Origin: Taeniopygia guttata
Lineage: Eukaryota > Chordata > Aves > Passeriformes > Estrildidae
Assembly (NCBI RefSeq): GCF_048771995.1
Contig: NC_133026.1
Coordinates: 99,411,501-99,475,500, forward strand
Length of the DNA stretch: 64,000 nt
Direction: 5' to 3'
In this document: positions 22,761 through 37,700 of the stretch, piece by piece
Layout: each line of letters opens with the position of its first letter
Position numbering within the stretch: position 1 is the stretch's first letter
Notes under the pieces: model-generated
Seen by the model: only the letters and a program-made list of their open reading frames with translations
The model's database searches: none
What the model was told of the DNA's origin: nothing
Position numbers and translations under genes: made by a program

Positions 22761-25700
22761 GGCATCCACTGCGGGGGTTCTGCGCGAGTGCTACTTAATA
22801 AAATGCAGTATTTGCATTATTTTTTTTTTTAACGAGATTAAGAACTTCCAAGAACAGTCAGTTCCGTAAAACAGGCATTACGTATCAGCTGGTGTCACTA
22901 GAGCAGTTTTTTAAGCCCCCAGTGTTTTAAAGCACTATTTCACAAATGAGGAAAGAGAACCAAGCCCCAAGGTTTTCTTTACTGACTTCAAGTTATGCTT
23001 TTTCTCTGTTAAATTAGTAATTTATTTGATTTGTACGTGATTCAAATACAGTATCTCTACTGCAGTGTTTCAGATGTTGCATTTTTGGATATAGATGTAT
23101 TACAAATAAGTAGGATCTAGCACCAAGCCTGACAGAGTTCAGGAAGGGTTTAGACAATTTAGACAAAGCTTTCAGGCACATGGTGTGGTTCTTTGGTTTA
23201 TTCTGTGCAGAGTCAGGAGTTGGACTTGATGGTCTTTGTGGGTCCCTTCCAGGTCAGGATGTGCTGTGATTCGGTGTGATGGCTGGATATTATGTGGGAA
23301 AACTGATTTCTGAATTAGTCATTACATTTCTTTAAGTTTATTTCTTTTTAGCAAACCTACCCTCCCACACCATCACTGTAGAAGTGTTCTCCTTATTTTA
23401 ATGTTTCTTTACCAAAGCAAGGGTCTGTTTCTTTGCACTGATGGTGCAAGTGCTTTAAGAAACAAAGTATGTTGCATCCTGTTACTGAGTAATAAAAAAT
23501 TTACCTTTCATGCAGAGCTGGGTGTGAGTGCCTGCCAGATCCATTGGTTCCATGAGCAAGCTATCAAAGCTTGTCAACCATGTAAACAAGCAATTCCAGT
23601 GTACTGTATCAAAATAGATAACCTAATAGATCAGGAGGTTTTTACACAAATATGTGGAGTATTGGTGCTTGGCAGTTGCTGCTCCACATTGTGATTTATA
23701 TTCTTTGCTGATTGGCAATACATTTTAAAGAAAGGTCACGCAACCAATGCTAAAAATTGGAGCTTTCTTTTATACATTACATTTCCGCTGATGCCCTTTC
23801 TGGCTGTGTTCATTGTCTGGGAATAGACTAGGCTATTTAGGAAGTTTGAAGACAAAGATAGTGGGAACATTGAGAAGACCAAAGAATGCTCAGTTGTAAT
23901 AAGAAGTCTAAATGCCCTTTGGGACATAATGATCAAATGTAGCAACCTAATCTAAAAATGGAAGGAGAATTCAAAGTAAAATATTGTTAATTCTGTACTG
24001 AGCAACATTTCTGCTGAGATGGCATCAGTACAGGGATATAAATACAGAGTAGAATACACTGAAGGCTGTTTTCAGTTTTCTACATAGGGTAATTCTGTAT
24101 ATCTTAGGGAAGTTGTAGAAAAGGTGCACTCAGGGAATAAATCAGTAAAACAGAACGTTCAGACTGTGTAAACAGTAGGGTCCTTAAAACAGTGTGTGGG
24201 TCTGAATATCTCAGACATTATTAGAAGGTTTGTGCAAATGTGTGGGGAGACCAGGCTTTGATTCACATTGATATTTCTGACTCTAGAATTCTTCGTATTG
24301 GCTTGTGTTTAACTACAGTTGTATGGGATGAGCCATCAAACCACCAAGAATAATCCTATGGCCCTTAATATTAACTGGTTCACTTAAGTTTGTGGGGTTT
24401 TACACTGCTAGTCGCTTTAAAGGAGCCAGCAGAATACTGCTGTTGCATCTGAGTCCCTTACTGCTTTGAGAGATAATGTGCAGTTCTGAGGTAAACTGTA
24501 AATGTAATAAATATCTGGGATTAGGGCTATTTTACCCTTTGATTCTGATCCATAGGTTGCTTGTCAAATGGTGCTTACATATGGTACTTTTAGCCAAATG
24601 TAGGAAGATCTAAATGGTGGCAATTTGGCCATGAATGAAATATGTCTTCTGAGCGAAAATGATACTAGGGGCAGTAAAACTTGGTTTAAAAAATGTTAGT
24701 TATTAGTAATGCTGCTTAATTAATAGTGTGTGTAGAACATTAATCTTAATCGGGTTGCTGGCTATTAGTCAATTATTTATTTTGTCTTTTTAAGGAAATC
24801 CGACATAAATCCAGTGACTACCCTCACAGAGTTGCAAAATATCCAGAAAACAGAAATCGAAACAGATACAGAGATGTTAGTCCATGTGAGTATCTTTTCT
24901 GCAATCATTGCAGTAAACTTACTAGACCTTCTCTTACCCTGTTGACACTGGAGGTGATAAATCATGGTCATTGCAAATTTTGCATTTTGTTTATTTCTGT
25001 AGGCATGTATTGTGATAAATGTGAGATTTTTGGTAATGCATACACAAATGTGTATAACAGGAGGAAGATGAGTCTGCATGTTAAGCTCATTGTACTGAAT
25101 GCTGAATGAGAGATGGTTGAAAATCACAGGTATTAGTGTATCGGTAAATTTATGTGAGCTACAGAGTAATGTTCTATAGGTACTTTTCTAATAGGGAAAT
25201 TATTGGTTTACTAGTTCTTTATATGTTGTAAAAAACGAGTATAGAGGTTAAGTTAATACACCTTGACTTAAAGAAACGTTTTCTTTTTGGACTGAGTGAT
25301 TCTGTGCATTTTTAAGGTGGTGTGGATAAATGCCACTCAATTTCTACTGTTGCTTTAAAAAATGCTTGAGATTTTGTTGGTTTTGCCCATATAGTAATTA
25401 AGATATGGAGTGCTTCGTACTTCTACTAATTGCAATAAAATGGTCGTTTTGACATAATGATCTTATGTCTCATGTGAAAAAAAAAAAATTTAGACCAGCT
25501 TCTTTGCTACAGAGATGCTGTGGGCTTCTTTTCATCAGCATTTTACTTCAGAAGTTGTAAGCCAAAATTATTGCAAAAAGATATGTGAGCTAGAGATAGG
25601 GGAAAAATGATATAGCTTTAATTTTTTTTTGCCATATATTAAAACTGGGACGGATAACATGTTTATGTATTCCTTACGAAGTTTCCCAGAATACTGAAGG

Positions 25701-28700
25701 GTCCTGAAAACCACCTTGTTACTGGATCTAGAGTTTTTGGAGAGTTGCTGGTATATCGGGGCTTTTCATTTACGAGCCTGATCTGAATACCTATTCTAAG
25801 ATTTGGAGAAGTGCTGAGCTCCTTGTTTCCAGTTGAAAGTTGTGGTGACAGCATGTGCATAGCACTTCTCAAAATGGCACAGAAGGGGTCTTGGATTGAG
25901 TCGCACTGGTCAGATGCAGTGCTGCTCCTTAGGCTGCTGCCGGGATGCTCTGCTGACACAGTGAACTCATACCAAATGGGTCCAGTCTGGCGTGGTGCTG
26001 AACCCCTGTGCTGCACGCTGATGAAACGGAACTCAGGAATTCAGTGCATGGCCTCCTTGCTGTGTCTGTGTGGCATTCCACTGGAGGAGTGTCCAGTGCT
26101 GAGGAAGATACCTCACATACGCAAGCCTGACTGACTTTCACCGTAGGCTCAGGAAATGGAGCCAAGCCTCTGGTGGACACGTGTTGGTCTGTGCAGAGGC
26201 ACTTGGGTGTCCCAGCTTTGCTGTTCTGCTGCAGCACAGCATTAGCATCTTACCAGTGCTGAAAGAGATGTTTTGTTTAATTTGTTTCATACCTAAGTTG
26301 CAATGGGGGTTGTAAGATGAGAAGGCAGGAAATTAGATTTGAGCTCAGAAGTCCCAGATTCTAGTCCTGGATCTAACATCCTATGCAATTTCCATGTCAG
26401 ACACTATCCATGCATTTATCTACTGTTTCTCCCGTACATAAATATAATTTATGTGAGTGAAAATTTGCTTTCAAACTGTTTGTGCTTTTTTTCTTTTTAA
26501 AAATAGTGTTTCTGAAAGAAATAAAAATACATATTATTATTTAAGTAGTATCTAATAATGCCTCCAGGAATACATTTTGGATGTGACTTGTATTCATCTC
26601 CTGCAGTTATGTGGAGCTCAGTATTTTCCTTAATCATGGCATGCCTTTTAAAGTATTGAAGAGCATCAAACGCCTTACTTTAGTCATGGCAAAACCTGCT
26701 TCTGAAGTGCATGTTTAGCTAGTAGAAAAAAAATATGAATGATTGTATTAATTCTTGAACCCAGTGCAAAAGCAGAGAGACAGATAAAATCTAGTATTGA
26801 AGTAGTGGTTGTGCTTAGGAAAAGGCTAGAGCTTTTCTGTTACACTCTGACATAGATTATTACATGATGAATGAATGAACCGAATAAGATGATGAATTTT
26901 ATGAAGAATGTGCCAGTTTCTAGCATTTATGAAAGAAGGATGGTTTGAATTGGTCCATCTAGATAGCTTTGCAGAAGTGGGCACTAGGAACAAAGCTTTA
27001 TCAGGATTACAGAGCAAAACACTGTATTTGAACTGGCTCATTCCTCCTGAATTTTACTTCTGTATTTTTAAATATGACTCAGTTACTTCAGTGAGGATGA
27101 GAGTTGGGAGCAGAAAGAGGCCTGGAAGGGGAGTGTATGATAAATAAGATTTCAAGGTAGCAGTGCCTAAATTTCAAAGCAGCTAGGATAAAAGCTGCAT
27201 GGTTTGCTCACTATGGTGAACACATCTAATTGTGGTGCATGTATGGAAGGACATGGTGTTGCAGAAATGCAAGACAACTCAGTCTCACACAATCTTGATG
27301 CCTCAGTCCTTCACTTTGCAAATTTTGCTGCTTTTTAACAGTGTTTAGGTGAAAAACAGGTGATCTAATATATCAGATAGTTAAAGGCCTTCAGAGCCAG
27401 CTGTTGGACTTTTATCATCATACTGGAAGACATAATTTAAAGAAAGAGTTTTATTTCTCCAAAAGCAACGAAAAAATAGTTTGTTAACCATCGTAGCTGC
27501 CGAGCCAGTGTCAAATCTGAGGTGGTGTGTCTGCAAGAGGAAGTGCAAAGGTTCTTCAGTTTTACGGGAAATATGGCAATTACGAGTCCAGGAAAAAATA
27601 TTTTGGGTTGGTTTACCCCATTTCAACTGTGATACCTGCGACAAGTACACTGAAACTTGTGTCTGTTACATACATTTCTAGATAAAAATTTATTTGTTTG
27701 CTGGGAAAGGCTAAGCATCTCTGCCCATTACAGTTGAGTTTCACAGTATTTCCTGTTTAATAAGTATTTTTGTTAGTGTCCATTTTTGTTGGCTAAAGAT
27801 CTGTAGCATAGATAAGTTTGGTTTGGTAGAAGCCCTCAAGAATTACTGCCTTGCTGAAAAAAATAGCAGTCTAATAGTTTGGTATTAGTCTAAAATAGGC
27901 AGAGAAGTATTTTGGCTGCATAGTACTGAAACAGGAAGTTAATCCGAGATAGGTTTGGTTTGACAGCCAGTCATTTCCGGACAGATGAAACCATTTCTCA
28001 GAAAACGTTTTTGACAGAGGAAAGTAACTTGTGAGGTTTTTATTCTTTATTAATAATTTTAATGAAACTCCAAAGATTTCTGTAATTAACTTTCCTTCTA
28101 AATCTTATCCTTAGTTGTTATCAGAGGAGTCTAGTGTCTCGGATTGACTGTAAACACCTTTAGAGCTGAGTCCCAGATTTACAGGCAAGAATGAAATCCC
28201 CTCAGCAAAATTGGCAAGATTTGTTTTTTGCCTTTTGCTTTTGAAGGGTAGATGAGGGTTTACACAATTTTCTCTTCAGCCTTCCTTTGTAATATGGTGT
28301 GTTGCTCAAGAACCTGTGTCATCTGAGCATTTTTGCTGAAAGATCATGTTGCTTTTGGAAGATCTTGCAAGGTAGTGATTTCTCATGTTTTCTTCCTATG
28401 GCCTTGAGTAGGTTTTGTGTCAGATCTTTCAACCATAGGCTTAAAGTTGGCATAGAGTACAGGAGAGGAACACAAAGAGAATTGTGCTTTACAGTGAATA
28501 GAGTTGGAGCTGATTTGAATAGTTTTACACATGGTGCTGATTAATTATCATTGCAGGAATGTTTATTCCCTTTCTGTCCTGTGCTTCAAGTGTATGTGCT
28601 GAGAACAGGAAGATGTTCAGTCCAGAATAAGCCTACTTCATTTCTTGTCCATATTAGAAGGTGACATTGGTGATTTTTATTGCATTATCTAATGATTCTC

Positions 28701-31700
28701 TAAAACATCTTACCATGTGAAATATTGTAAAATAAACTCAAGATGCTGTTGAATTTGGAGATACTTCTTCCTTTGGAGTTGGGGAAGAGGGGAATTTTAT
28801 AGCACATGCTGATCTAAACTTTAATGTGCCTTAAGATGTTTGCCTGTAATCCTGCTTACAATTGTAAGGATGCTATGCAGTAGTGACATGTGTATTTTGG
28901 TGTGAATACATTTCGGTGGTGAGCGAGGCCATGGCTGATATGATGGCATTCATTCTATACAACCAGTGCCACGGTGGTGAGGAAAAGTCATTTTGTCTTT
29001 CCTTTGCCTTGGGCTACCTCTGAAACTCGGGATTGTAAGTCTAGTGACAGTATTGCAATTTGAATAATTTAGCAGTTCAGATAGACTAGATTTAGATTAG
29101 TGAAATTGGAGGGATTTGTTGGTAGGTGGGAAACGTTAGGCAGGGTCACTGGGATGGCTTGTGGCTGCATGTTTTATTTATGACTTTTTTAATCCACTAA
29201 GTAGCATTTCTCCTTCCTCTATTGTTAATAGCTCTATATTTGGGGGACCAGAGACATCTCTTAGATAAAAGATAATTTTGAAGTTATACAGTGTTGTAGA
29301 AACACAGTTGTTTTATAATGAAAACCTTTCATTAACTGCAAGAACTGCATGATGTAAAATGCCAAACATTTTGTATCTTGATTTTACCTGGATCTGTCAT
29401 TTTCTGTTAAGCAGGAGGTGAGCAGATTGATGAGTGTTGTGAAGATTTGGCATTATTTGATGCATGGGAAGTATTTTCAGTGGGACAGGGTTCCACTGGA
29501 AATGGGTAATCAGAGTTTGCTTATCTCAGACAGGGTCATTCTGGGAGTGTTTTTGCTCAGTGCAGGAGCCAGAATGAGAATAATTTTAAGGTTTCCACTT
29601 CCTTTTCAGGCTGCATAGTTTGAAATAGGGGAATTAGCACTTCAGAAAAGCAGTACTGTATTTTAGCTGCTGTGGGCATGGCAGCACATAAGCTAAATCT
29701 TATCTTAAAGATGGGTTTATCATTCATATAAATCTAAGTACTTCGTAACTGGAAATGCGGGAAATGCATTACAGCTAACTCACTGTCAAAAGTTGGCTTG
29801 CTTCAGTTAATTCAGAAGAGCAAGCCAGGGTTTGAATGAGGTTTCTAGGTCATTGTGTCCTTTAAGAACCTCATCCCTTGAAAGAAGAGAAATCAATATA
29901 TTCTAGTGGGCTTTTTTTTTGTACTGTGGACTGTCTGCCAGAGTACTTGCAGGATCTCTGTTTTAACTGGGGAGGGAGAGGGAGGTTATCTGTGCATAGA
30001 ATTAGTTATTAAAGGGACTTTAAAAAAAGCAACTTGCAAAACTTTATTAGTCATGTTTACAAAGCAAAATTTATAAGAAGGGAAAAATGAATCTGAGAAT
30101 GTAAGGATGAAAGTAGGAAACCTCCGTAGAGGCTGCAGTTATTTGCCCCTGGCAGCAGTACAGCAGCTGCCGCTGGGTCATTAAACTGTTAACAGCGCTT
30201 GCTTGCGTCACCTTTCCGAGAACACTGGTACCGGTATGTGTGATTTACTATAACAAGATCTTAAGTTTTTCCTGTTGGCAAATGACATGTAATATTTACA
30301 GAGGTCTTGGTTTCTTTCCAGTAGAAACATTTCAGATAAAGTGATACATGAAAGGAAAAAGTAATGCTTTCCTATCCTGGCAAAATAATACAAAGAGATA
30401 TATTTTACTTTAAAATGCACATGTGTCTTAATTTTGCTGTGTCTTGGCTTTGATAATATTTTTTTTTTTCTTCACACAGGGGTATCATAAATCTTTTAAG
30501 ACTCCTGAAAGTTAAGATGGTGTTGCCTTACAACTGGAATGCTAACGAAAACAGACTAACCCAGTATATTTCTCATGCTTTTATATAAAAAATAAATTTT
30601 CAGCATTTTTCTATTCTCTGCACATTAGTATATGACTGCATATAAAAGCTAGGAGCTAAGGGAGATGGGGCAACAACCCCAAATCTGAGCGCTTCAGCAG
30701 CAGAAAAACAGTTCTACTTTACTGTTGATTTCTTTACTTGACTCCAACAAGATCATGTTTGGCAGTTGCCAATAGCAGATAGATGAGAGAGAATGTAAAG
30801 GCAGATTAAGACCTAGTAAATGTTCTTTTCCCAGGTTTCCAAACACATGGAAAGTATTAATATTAAATCATACAAGCAGTCTGTAGAACAAGAGTCTAAT
30901 TCACTAACTGTTTTCTGATTGCCATCAGCTTTTTGCCTATCCAGGTTTATATTTATGGATTTCTGAGATAAGCCTTCTGCTTCACAGGCTGGCTGTGAGT
31001 TCATCTATTGTAGTTGTGCTGAATTTGATACTTGGTAGTTGCTCATGTCCTTTTGTGTTTCCCAAAGTGTTTGTCTAAAGGAAGTGAACCTTTTGGTGCA
31101 AGGATGGGTGGGCTGGCATTTTAACAGCAGTCTAGGCCCTAATTGAGTTTTCTATGTTAGACTAGATGAATTTAGTTTAAAAAACTGGTATTGTATTGTA
31201 ATTAACTCTACTGTCAATTTCCTTATGGAATCTCTTCCATCTCTTCCTGAGATACGTTGAAGTTTCTTAAATTAATTTTAGTTTTGCTGGTTTTAATTTA
31301 CTCTTCTTATTTTGCTAGGTGTTGAGCTTCAGGAGGTTTACAGTCAGTTGAATCTCATTTTCTGGCATGTAGTTGTATACAAATTTTAAACTGAAAGCAC
31401 TGTTTATTTAATACAGTGACCAATAAATGGCTGAAGGATTATTTACTGTTAACAAGTCTGATTACCTAAATGTCTCCTAGAGGTTCATAAACCTCCTAGA
31501 GATTCATAATTCAGATACTAGAAGGTTCTAGAACAACCACAATGACTTTCTATTATGCAGTTGTTTAGTTTGACATTATGATAATCTTTCTCATATTAAT
31601 GGTAGAATTTTAAACAGAATCCTTTGCTTGCCTCAAGGGGAATTGTCAGTCTTGCTTGTGTAATTTTGAGATGAAATCATGTTGTTAGATTAGGCTTCAT

Positions 31701-34700
31701 TTAATTGGATGATTTGTTGACTATTTTTGGTTTTGCATGTGCTTTTTTTAGTTTTTTATGTTGTATAATATTAGACAATAGTTTACAGGGAAAATGAAAT
31801 TGATGAAATTCAAGCCTGGCTTGAATTAATGCCAGTAGATTTTACTGGGATTTTTTAAGCTGTGTGAGCTTAACTTTATGATTCTACACCATCCTTTGAA
31901 ACTTCAGTTCACCAGAAATCTTTGAATTTTGAACTTAGGAAATAATGCTGTGGAGTGATCTGGTGTGATAGAATGGTGTTGTCTGGTGCGAGTTGTGGTG
32001 CTGTTGTAATAAGGAAATGCACCTGTTGAGGGATGACTGTGAGGAGTTCTAGGCTTGTGTGGGAGAGATATTTTGTTTGCTTAGGGTTTTTTTTTTTTTT
32101 AAAGAAAAATAGGTATTCCAGTTTTCTGAGTAGTTTCTATGAATAGCTGCCTGAAATGACTCTGATGGAATGCTGATGGGAGAATGGGGACTGTTATCAA
32201 AGTTAACATGAGAAATTACTTTCACTTACTTGTAGTTTGCTGTTTGGGTCATACAGCACAATTTAGTTCTAGTCGCTTGTGGACTAGACCTAAACTTGCC
32301 TGTTAGAGTATTCATCGAGATGGATGCATCGTTAATTCTTAATTTTCTTTGAATTTTAGATGATCACAGTCGTGTAAAACTCCAGAACACCGAGAATGAC
32401 TATATCAATGCCAGCCTAGTGGTCATAGAAGAAGCCCAGAGATACTATATTTTAACACAGGTAAGCAGTACAATTACTGGCTTATTACAGGGATTGAGCA
32501 TCTAGGGAGGGGGATTTGTACAGTTGTAATTTGTATTTGGATTGTTTCTTGTCTCCATGAATTGCAAGTATGTCATTATTGCATGAATTACAATATCTCA
32601 TTGTGACATAGTTGCTAACAGATTATTTTATATTTTAAGAAAAGCTAAAGAGGATATTGAAGTATGAGTAATTTACTGCATATTAAGCTTCTCAAATACT
32701 TCCTGCTCTTTTCTTTAGTTCTTTTCTAAATAGGTTACAACAATACTTCTACCCCTTAAGCCATCTTGTATCTTTTGAGCATGCCTGCAGTAGCTTTTTT
32801 TCTAACAGCACAATAGCAGTGATGATTAAACCAAAATATCCCTTCCCTGAGTTCTTACTATTTTGTTGGTTGCTTTTGTTTGCTATTTTTTTTCTTAAAA
32901 AAACCCAGCCTTTCTAAGTCCTGGAATTATCTGTGCAGTGTGGCTACTTTCTTGCCTGCCATTTCTATAATTCTCTTAATAATTAGTTTAAACTTAATAG
33001 GAAGACTCTTTCCTGTTTCCCCCAGTGAACTATTAACTGGTGCTCAAACACTGATTTGCCTATACAGTCTCATGCCTATTTTTGTATTTTTTACTACGTA
33101 GGGTCCACTACCTAATACATGTTGTCATTTTTGGCTAATGGTATGGCAACAACAAACCAAAGCAGTGGTCATGTTGAACAGGATTGTTGAAAAAGAATCG
33201 GTAAGTGACATTAGGCCTAAAGTTGTAAAATAAGCCCCACAATTTTGATACAGTTGAGCAATGTTTGATTGTTACGTTAGAAGAACTAACAAACGTTCTC
33301 AGTGGTGTGCAGTTAACGTAACAGTGTAAATGTGTAGTTAATGTAACAGTGAAGTGAGGGAGCCAAGACCTACAGTTCAGTTTGGTGAAAATAGCATCTA
33401 ACAAACATACATCCAGAAAGGTGAAAGTAACATTCTGAGAAAGGATGTACAGTTAGAACTGATGAGGAGTAGAGGCAATGTACGATGTTCCCAGAACGAA
33501 ATGGAAGGTGGGAAAACAAGTATCTTTAGATGAATTCTTCTAAATGTAGTGGAGTAGTGTATCTGTTACATAGAGATGTTAGCTGTAACAATGAAGGCAG
33601 ACTGCTGCCCAAGAACTGTTGAATTGATCTAGTTATTTTTGATTCTTTAGAACCAGTGGTGTATGTGCAGAATACACAAATCTTCGGTTATGATGTAGTT
33701 CTCTGCTACAGTGCCTAAAGGCATTGCGGATTTTTGTTATCAATGCATGTCATTTGAGGTTTATTTAACAGGTTTGTGAAAAAAAATTTGACTGGTGGGT
33801 TAAAAAGTCACCTGTTTTCTTGTGCAAAAATTTTCCTACAGAAAGTTTGAGTGCAGAGCAAGAAGAATACAAGACAAAGAATAGTTTTGCATTGGTTTGT
33901 TAGTTAATTCTTTTGTTTCACTAGTACCTTCCAGTATTCAGCAAGCCTGGGTAGAACTGGGTGTGGTAGATGAGTTCGGTAAATGTGCAGGTGTGCAAGT
34001 CAGAAACAAAGGGGGGAACTACTGAAATAGCTGAGCAGAGATCTCAGTTCCCTGTAGAGAACGAGAGGGAAAGCTTAAGATGTATCTCAAAGCTTGTTAG
34101 CCATGTGATGGAAGAAAGCATAAACATGTAAAACTGGAACACATCATAGCCACTGAAACAGTTGTAGCAACTTGTCTGTAAACATTATGGACTTCAGGAA
34201 TTCCTCAAAGTGGGAGCAGGTACTTGAGTCTACTGTACTGAACAATGTGGACTCTGAATCTGCACATGCAAAGCCTAAGATACTAAGATATTTAACAAGG
34301 TTTTTCTTTTTTTCTTTTCCCTTCTCTTTAAAAAAAATCCACTAGGTGAAGTGTGCACAGTACTGGCCAACAAAAGAAGAGGAAGTTATGACATTCAGTG
34401 AAACAGGCTTCCGTGTGAGACTAGTGTCTGAAGACATCAAATCCTATTACACAGTACATCTTCTGCAATTAGAAAATATCAATGTAAGCTTTTCTCAGTT
34501 GGTTCAGCTCCTATTCATGAGCTTAAGTGTATCATGTGGACAACTTAGCATGATGTCACTTCAGGTTTGAGTGAGCTTTTACACTGGAAATTTTAATGCA
34601 CTTTGTTTCTGAGAATGTTGAAGATGCTTGTGTGGAAATAAGTAAGTGATTTAGACCTCAGTCTATACATTAGGAGAGATAACATCTTTGGCATTTGTAT

Positions 34701-37700
34701 ACTTGTATTTTCCATTTGGCAGTACATTAACATGCTGAATTCTAAATGGCGGTAGTGGTGATTCTAAGAGGAGCTGTAAGAATTAACTTAAGGGAGGAAC
34801 ACAAGAGTGGAAAATTCTGATTTCCTTTGACTATCAGATACCTGACAGAGTAATTACTGATTTTGTACTGGAACTTGAGTTTTCTATGTAATTTAGTCCA
34901 GCTGTCTTTTAAGTTTTTTGGGGGAGGAGTGATTACCACCTGTAGGTAGGTAGGTAACTTTATCTCGTCTTGCTTACCTCCCGTTTTGCTCCACAGGACC
35001 AACCATCCCTTTCTCTTAAAAAAATAAGCACTTTGACAGTTTAACCAAGTTAAGCTCAAAAAAAATTGTTCCTGGCCTGAGCTTGGCTTGGAATTGATTG
35101 CTTCTGTTTCAGAGTGGAAGACAGGATTGAAGAGCTTGTCTGTTTGTTCCAGCTATGTCTTGTAAGATACTCTCTCTCCCTATAAATCTTGCCTTATTTT
35201 AATTGAAAGTGCTAGTATGGCAAGTTTTCAAGGTCATCTTTGTCAGAGAACTTGGGAAAGGAAAGCTTGAAGATGTTCTGCATGTTGTTTTGTACAACTA
35301 TTGATATATTTGTTCCCAAATAATTGAATTTATAATAATTATTGATGGTAGTACTATGAGATAATATTTAATTCATAACTTCCCTCATGCGATTAACATG
35401 ATAAAACTTGGCATGTTGTTGGTTGGTCTTCTCCATGTTAGAAGAGCTCTATGAAATCCTTTTCCTGCTGACCTGAAGAATTTCTCTTGAGTAGTTTGTT
35501 TATTAACAGCAAAGGCAAAAAAAAAAGATGAGTAATGTTGGCTAGCTAGTGCCTGAAAAAGACAACTCTGCCTTTTGGAAAGCTGAGGCAAGTTTTCCTT
35601 ACTACCAAAAAGGCTTCTTCATGGAATTGTTTGGCTAATGTTGGCTCTTACTTTTACACTTCCTATTTTCAAAGGATGCCATTTTCTTTATGTGTTTACG
35701 GTTGAATATAACATTAACTGGAAAATGCAGAAATGCCTTAATGAACAGCACAATGTATATATACTGTAGGAGACTTTTGAGTTGGAGCTATTGAGCACTT
35801 AAATTTCCAGGTTTGTTTTGGACCAGCAGTGCAGGCCTGTCAGCACTGTACAGAGTTTCTTGTGTGTCATTGTCCTGGTTTAAGACGGCAAACCCAGGAC
35901 AGTCATATAAATCAGTTTCACAAATACCAATCTTTCTGTAATTAATTTTTATTTTATATCTCTAGCACTCTGGTAAGGCTTCATGAATATTAACTTCAAT
36001 GCATAATATTTATAGAAGAAGCAGAACATACTTGGTTACTCAAGCGAAAAAAGCTCCATAGTTTCTAGTCTAACACTGTCAGTGTTATATGCAGCCTTTT
36101 GTGAGAATTCGATAATTATACCATAAAACTTCTGGGAACTGAGTATTTGCAGTAACTTGAAATGTGAGCTTAACTGTGTTTATGTAAGTTATTCTGCAGG
36201 GGCCTTTGGTGGAGGCAGAGCGTAAGACATTTAGCCACTCAATGCCTGGCATATAGGATGACTCATGAACAAAATATACTCTGAATGCCAAGAATACTTA
36301 AAATTTAGTATTTCCTTGAAAACAGAGAGAACCAAGGCTATCTTTATAATGCAAGCATTCTGAGCTCAATTTAGTTTGTATTACTGCAGCAAATGTCTTT
36401 AAGACATAAACAAAATGCAAGTATATGAAGAAGTATATATAGGTATATATAAAATACGGTCATAAGGTGTTTATGCTGTTACCAGTGAAACAACCTCTGA
36501 GTATTTGGTTGGTTCATTTTGTTGTTGTGTTAAAGATTATTTAGAAATACAGGTGGGATTTTTGAGCATTTTGGTAGTGTTTTATTCAAGTTCAAACTCT
36601 CAGGTGACTGAACAACCTGAATTTGCTCTTAAGATTTTTTTTTCCTTTTTGTTTTGTGTGATTGGATAGTCACTGTTAAAAGGTTATGGCAAGGCTTGTT
36701 TTGCTGAAAGTTAACCTAATGGGCTATTCCTTTTCTGCTCAAGTCCTCATGTGGATCTCTTAACTTGGAGCTTCTGCTTTGATCATCCTTTGATTATACT
36801 GTTGATGTTTCCAGCAGTCAATGCAGAGCTGTGCAGTGTGGTGTCTGCTTTGCAAGTTCATCAGGTTTAGATATCTTGGTTATTTATAGAAAGCTTATTC
36901 CAGTAGTTCGTAAAACTTCCACAGTTTGAGTAATTTAAAAACAAAATAGTCAAAATATTGTTTAAGTATTTATATATAATATTATATATATATATATATA
37001 ATACTTTGTTAAGTCAAAGTATTGTTTAAGTGTTGTCCCATGGTCATTCAAGGATTTTTTCTTTTTTTTTTTTGGTAGCTAGTTTTAGGGAATAAATCTT
37101 TGAAAATTGCAATGTGGTTACCACACAACTAGCTGGTTTTCTGCTACCATGCAGAAATATATAATATTTCTGTGTTATATCTCTTGTATATTACATATAA
37201 AATTTTATAGTACCTGAGTCTTGAAGTCCAGGGTTTTTTTATTTTAAAAGATTAGCTAGTTTCCTGGTAACACTTCAAATTAAATTAGTTGTTATTTAAC
37301 TTTGAATTTTTGTCCATCGACAGTTGTGAATCAAAAAGCCAGACCTCTTCTCGTAACAGTCCCACGTCACTTCATGTAAGTGCTGCATGGCTCAGTGACT
37401 GGGAGTTGTTTAAGGGAATGTGGTAGAGATCCTCACAAAGGCAGTGTTTCAGCTGTGCAGCTTGACTGCCAAGCACCACTTGAAAGAGCCATTCTGTTTA
37501 AGAGAGCAGTGTGGGAGGTTTGAAATACTCAAATGGGATTTGGCTGTAGGATTAGAGACTGTGAATTCAAAGATGACCAGCTGGTTCTAGTGCCTCGCAA
37601 TGGGACTCTTGTAGAGAGAAGAGACTAGGTATTTCTATAATGAGCTGAAGGGATGGAAAAACATGGGATGGATAAAGCCTTCATACAAGAAAGGAAAGAA

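Larger units (their letters stand above)
22231..24794 (+). other. PTPN2 intron 1
   Basis: GTGAGC donor and TTTTTAAG acceptor. The first 500 bp are CpG island and include an NRF1-like word and the pentamer array. The rest is AT-rich with one CR1 fragment at 23115-23282. No other exon was recognised. Confidence 0.85.

Noticed and set aside
21800-22765. 321-codon frame on the minus strand opposite PTPN2 exon 1
   Set aside because: An Arg/Ala/Pro/Ser-rich translation of a CpG island, antisense to a real exon, without splice or codon evidence.
25663-26237. Frames of 102-117 codons on both strands in PTPN2 intron 2
   Set aside because: No recognisable domains, no splice context linking them to PTPN2, and frames on both strands suggest composition or an old repeat.
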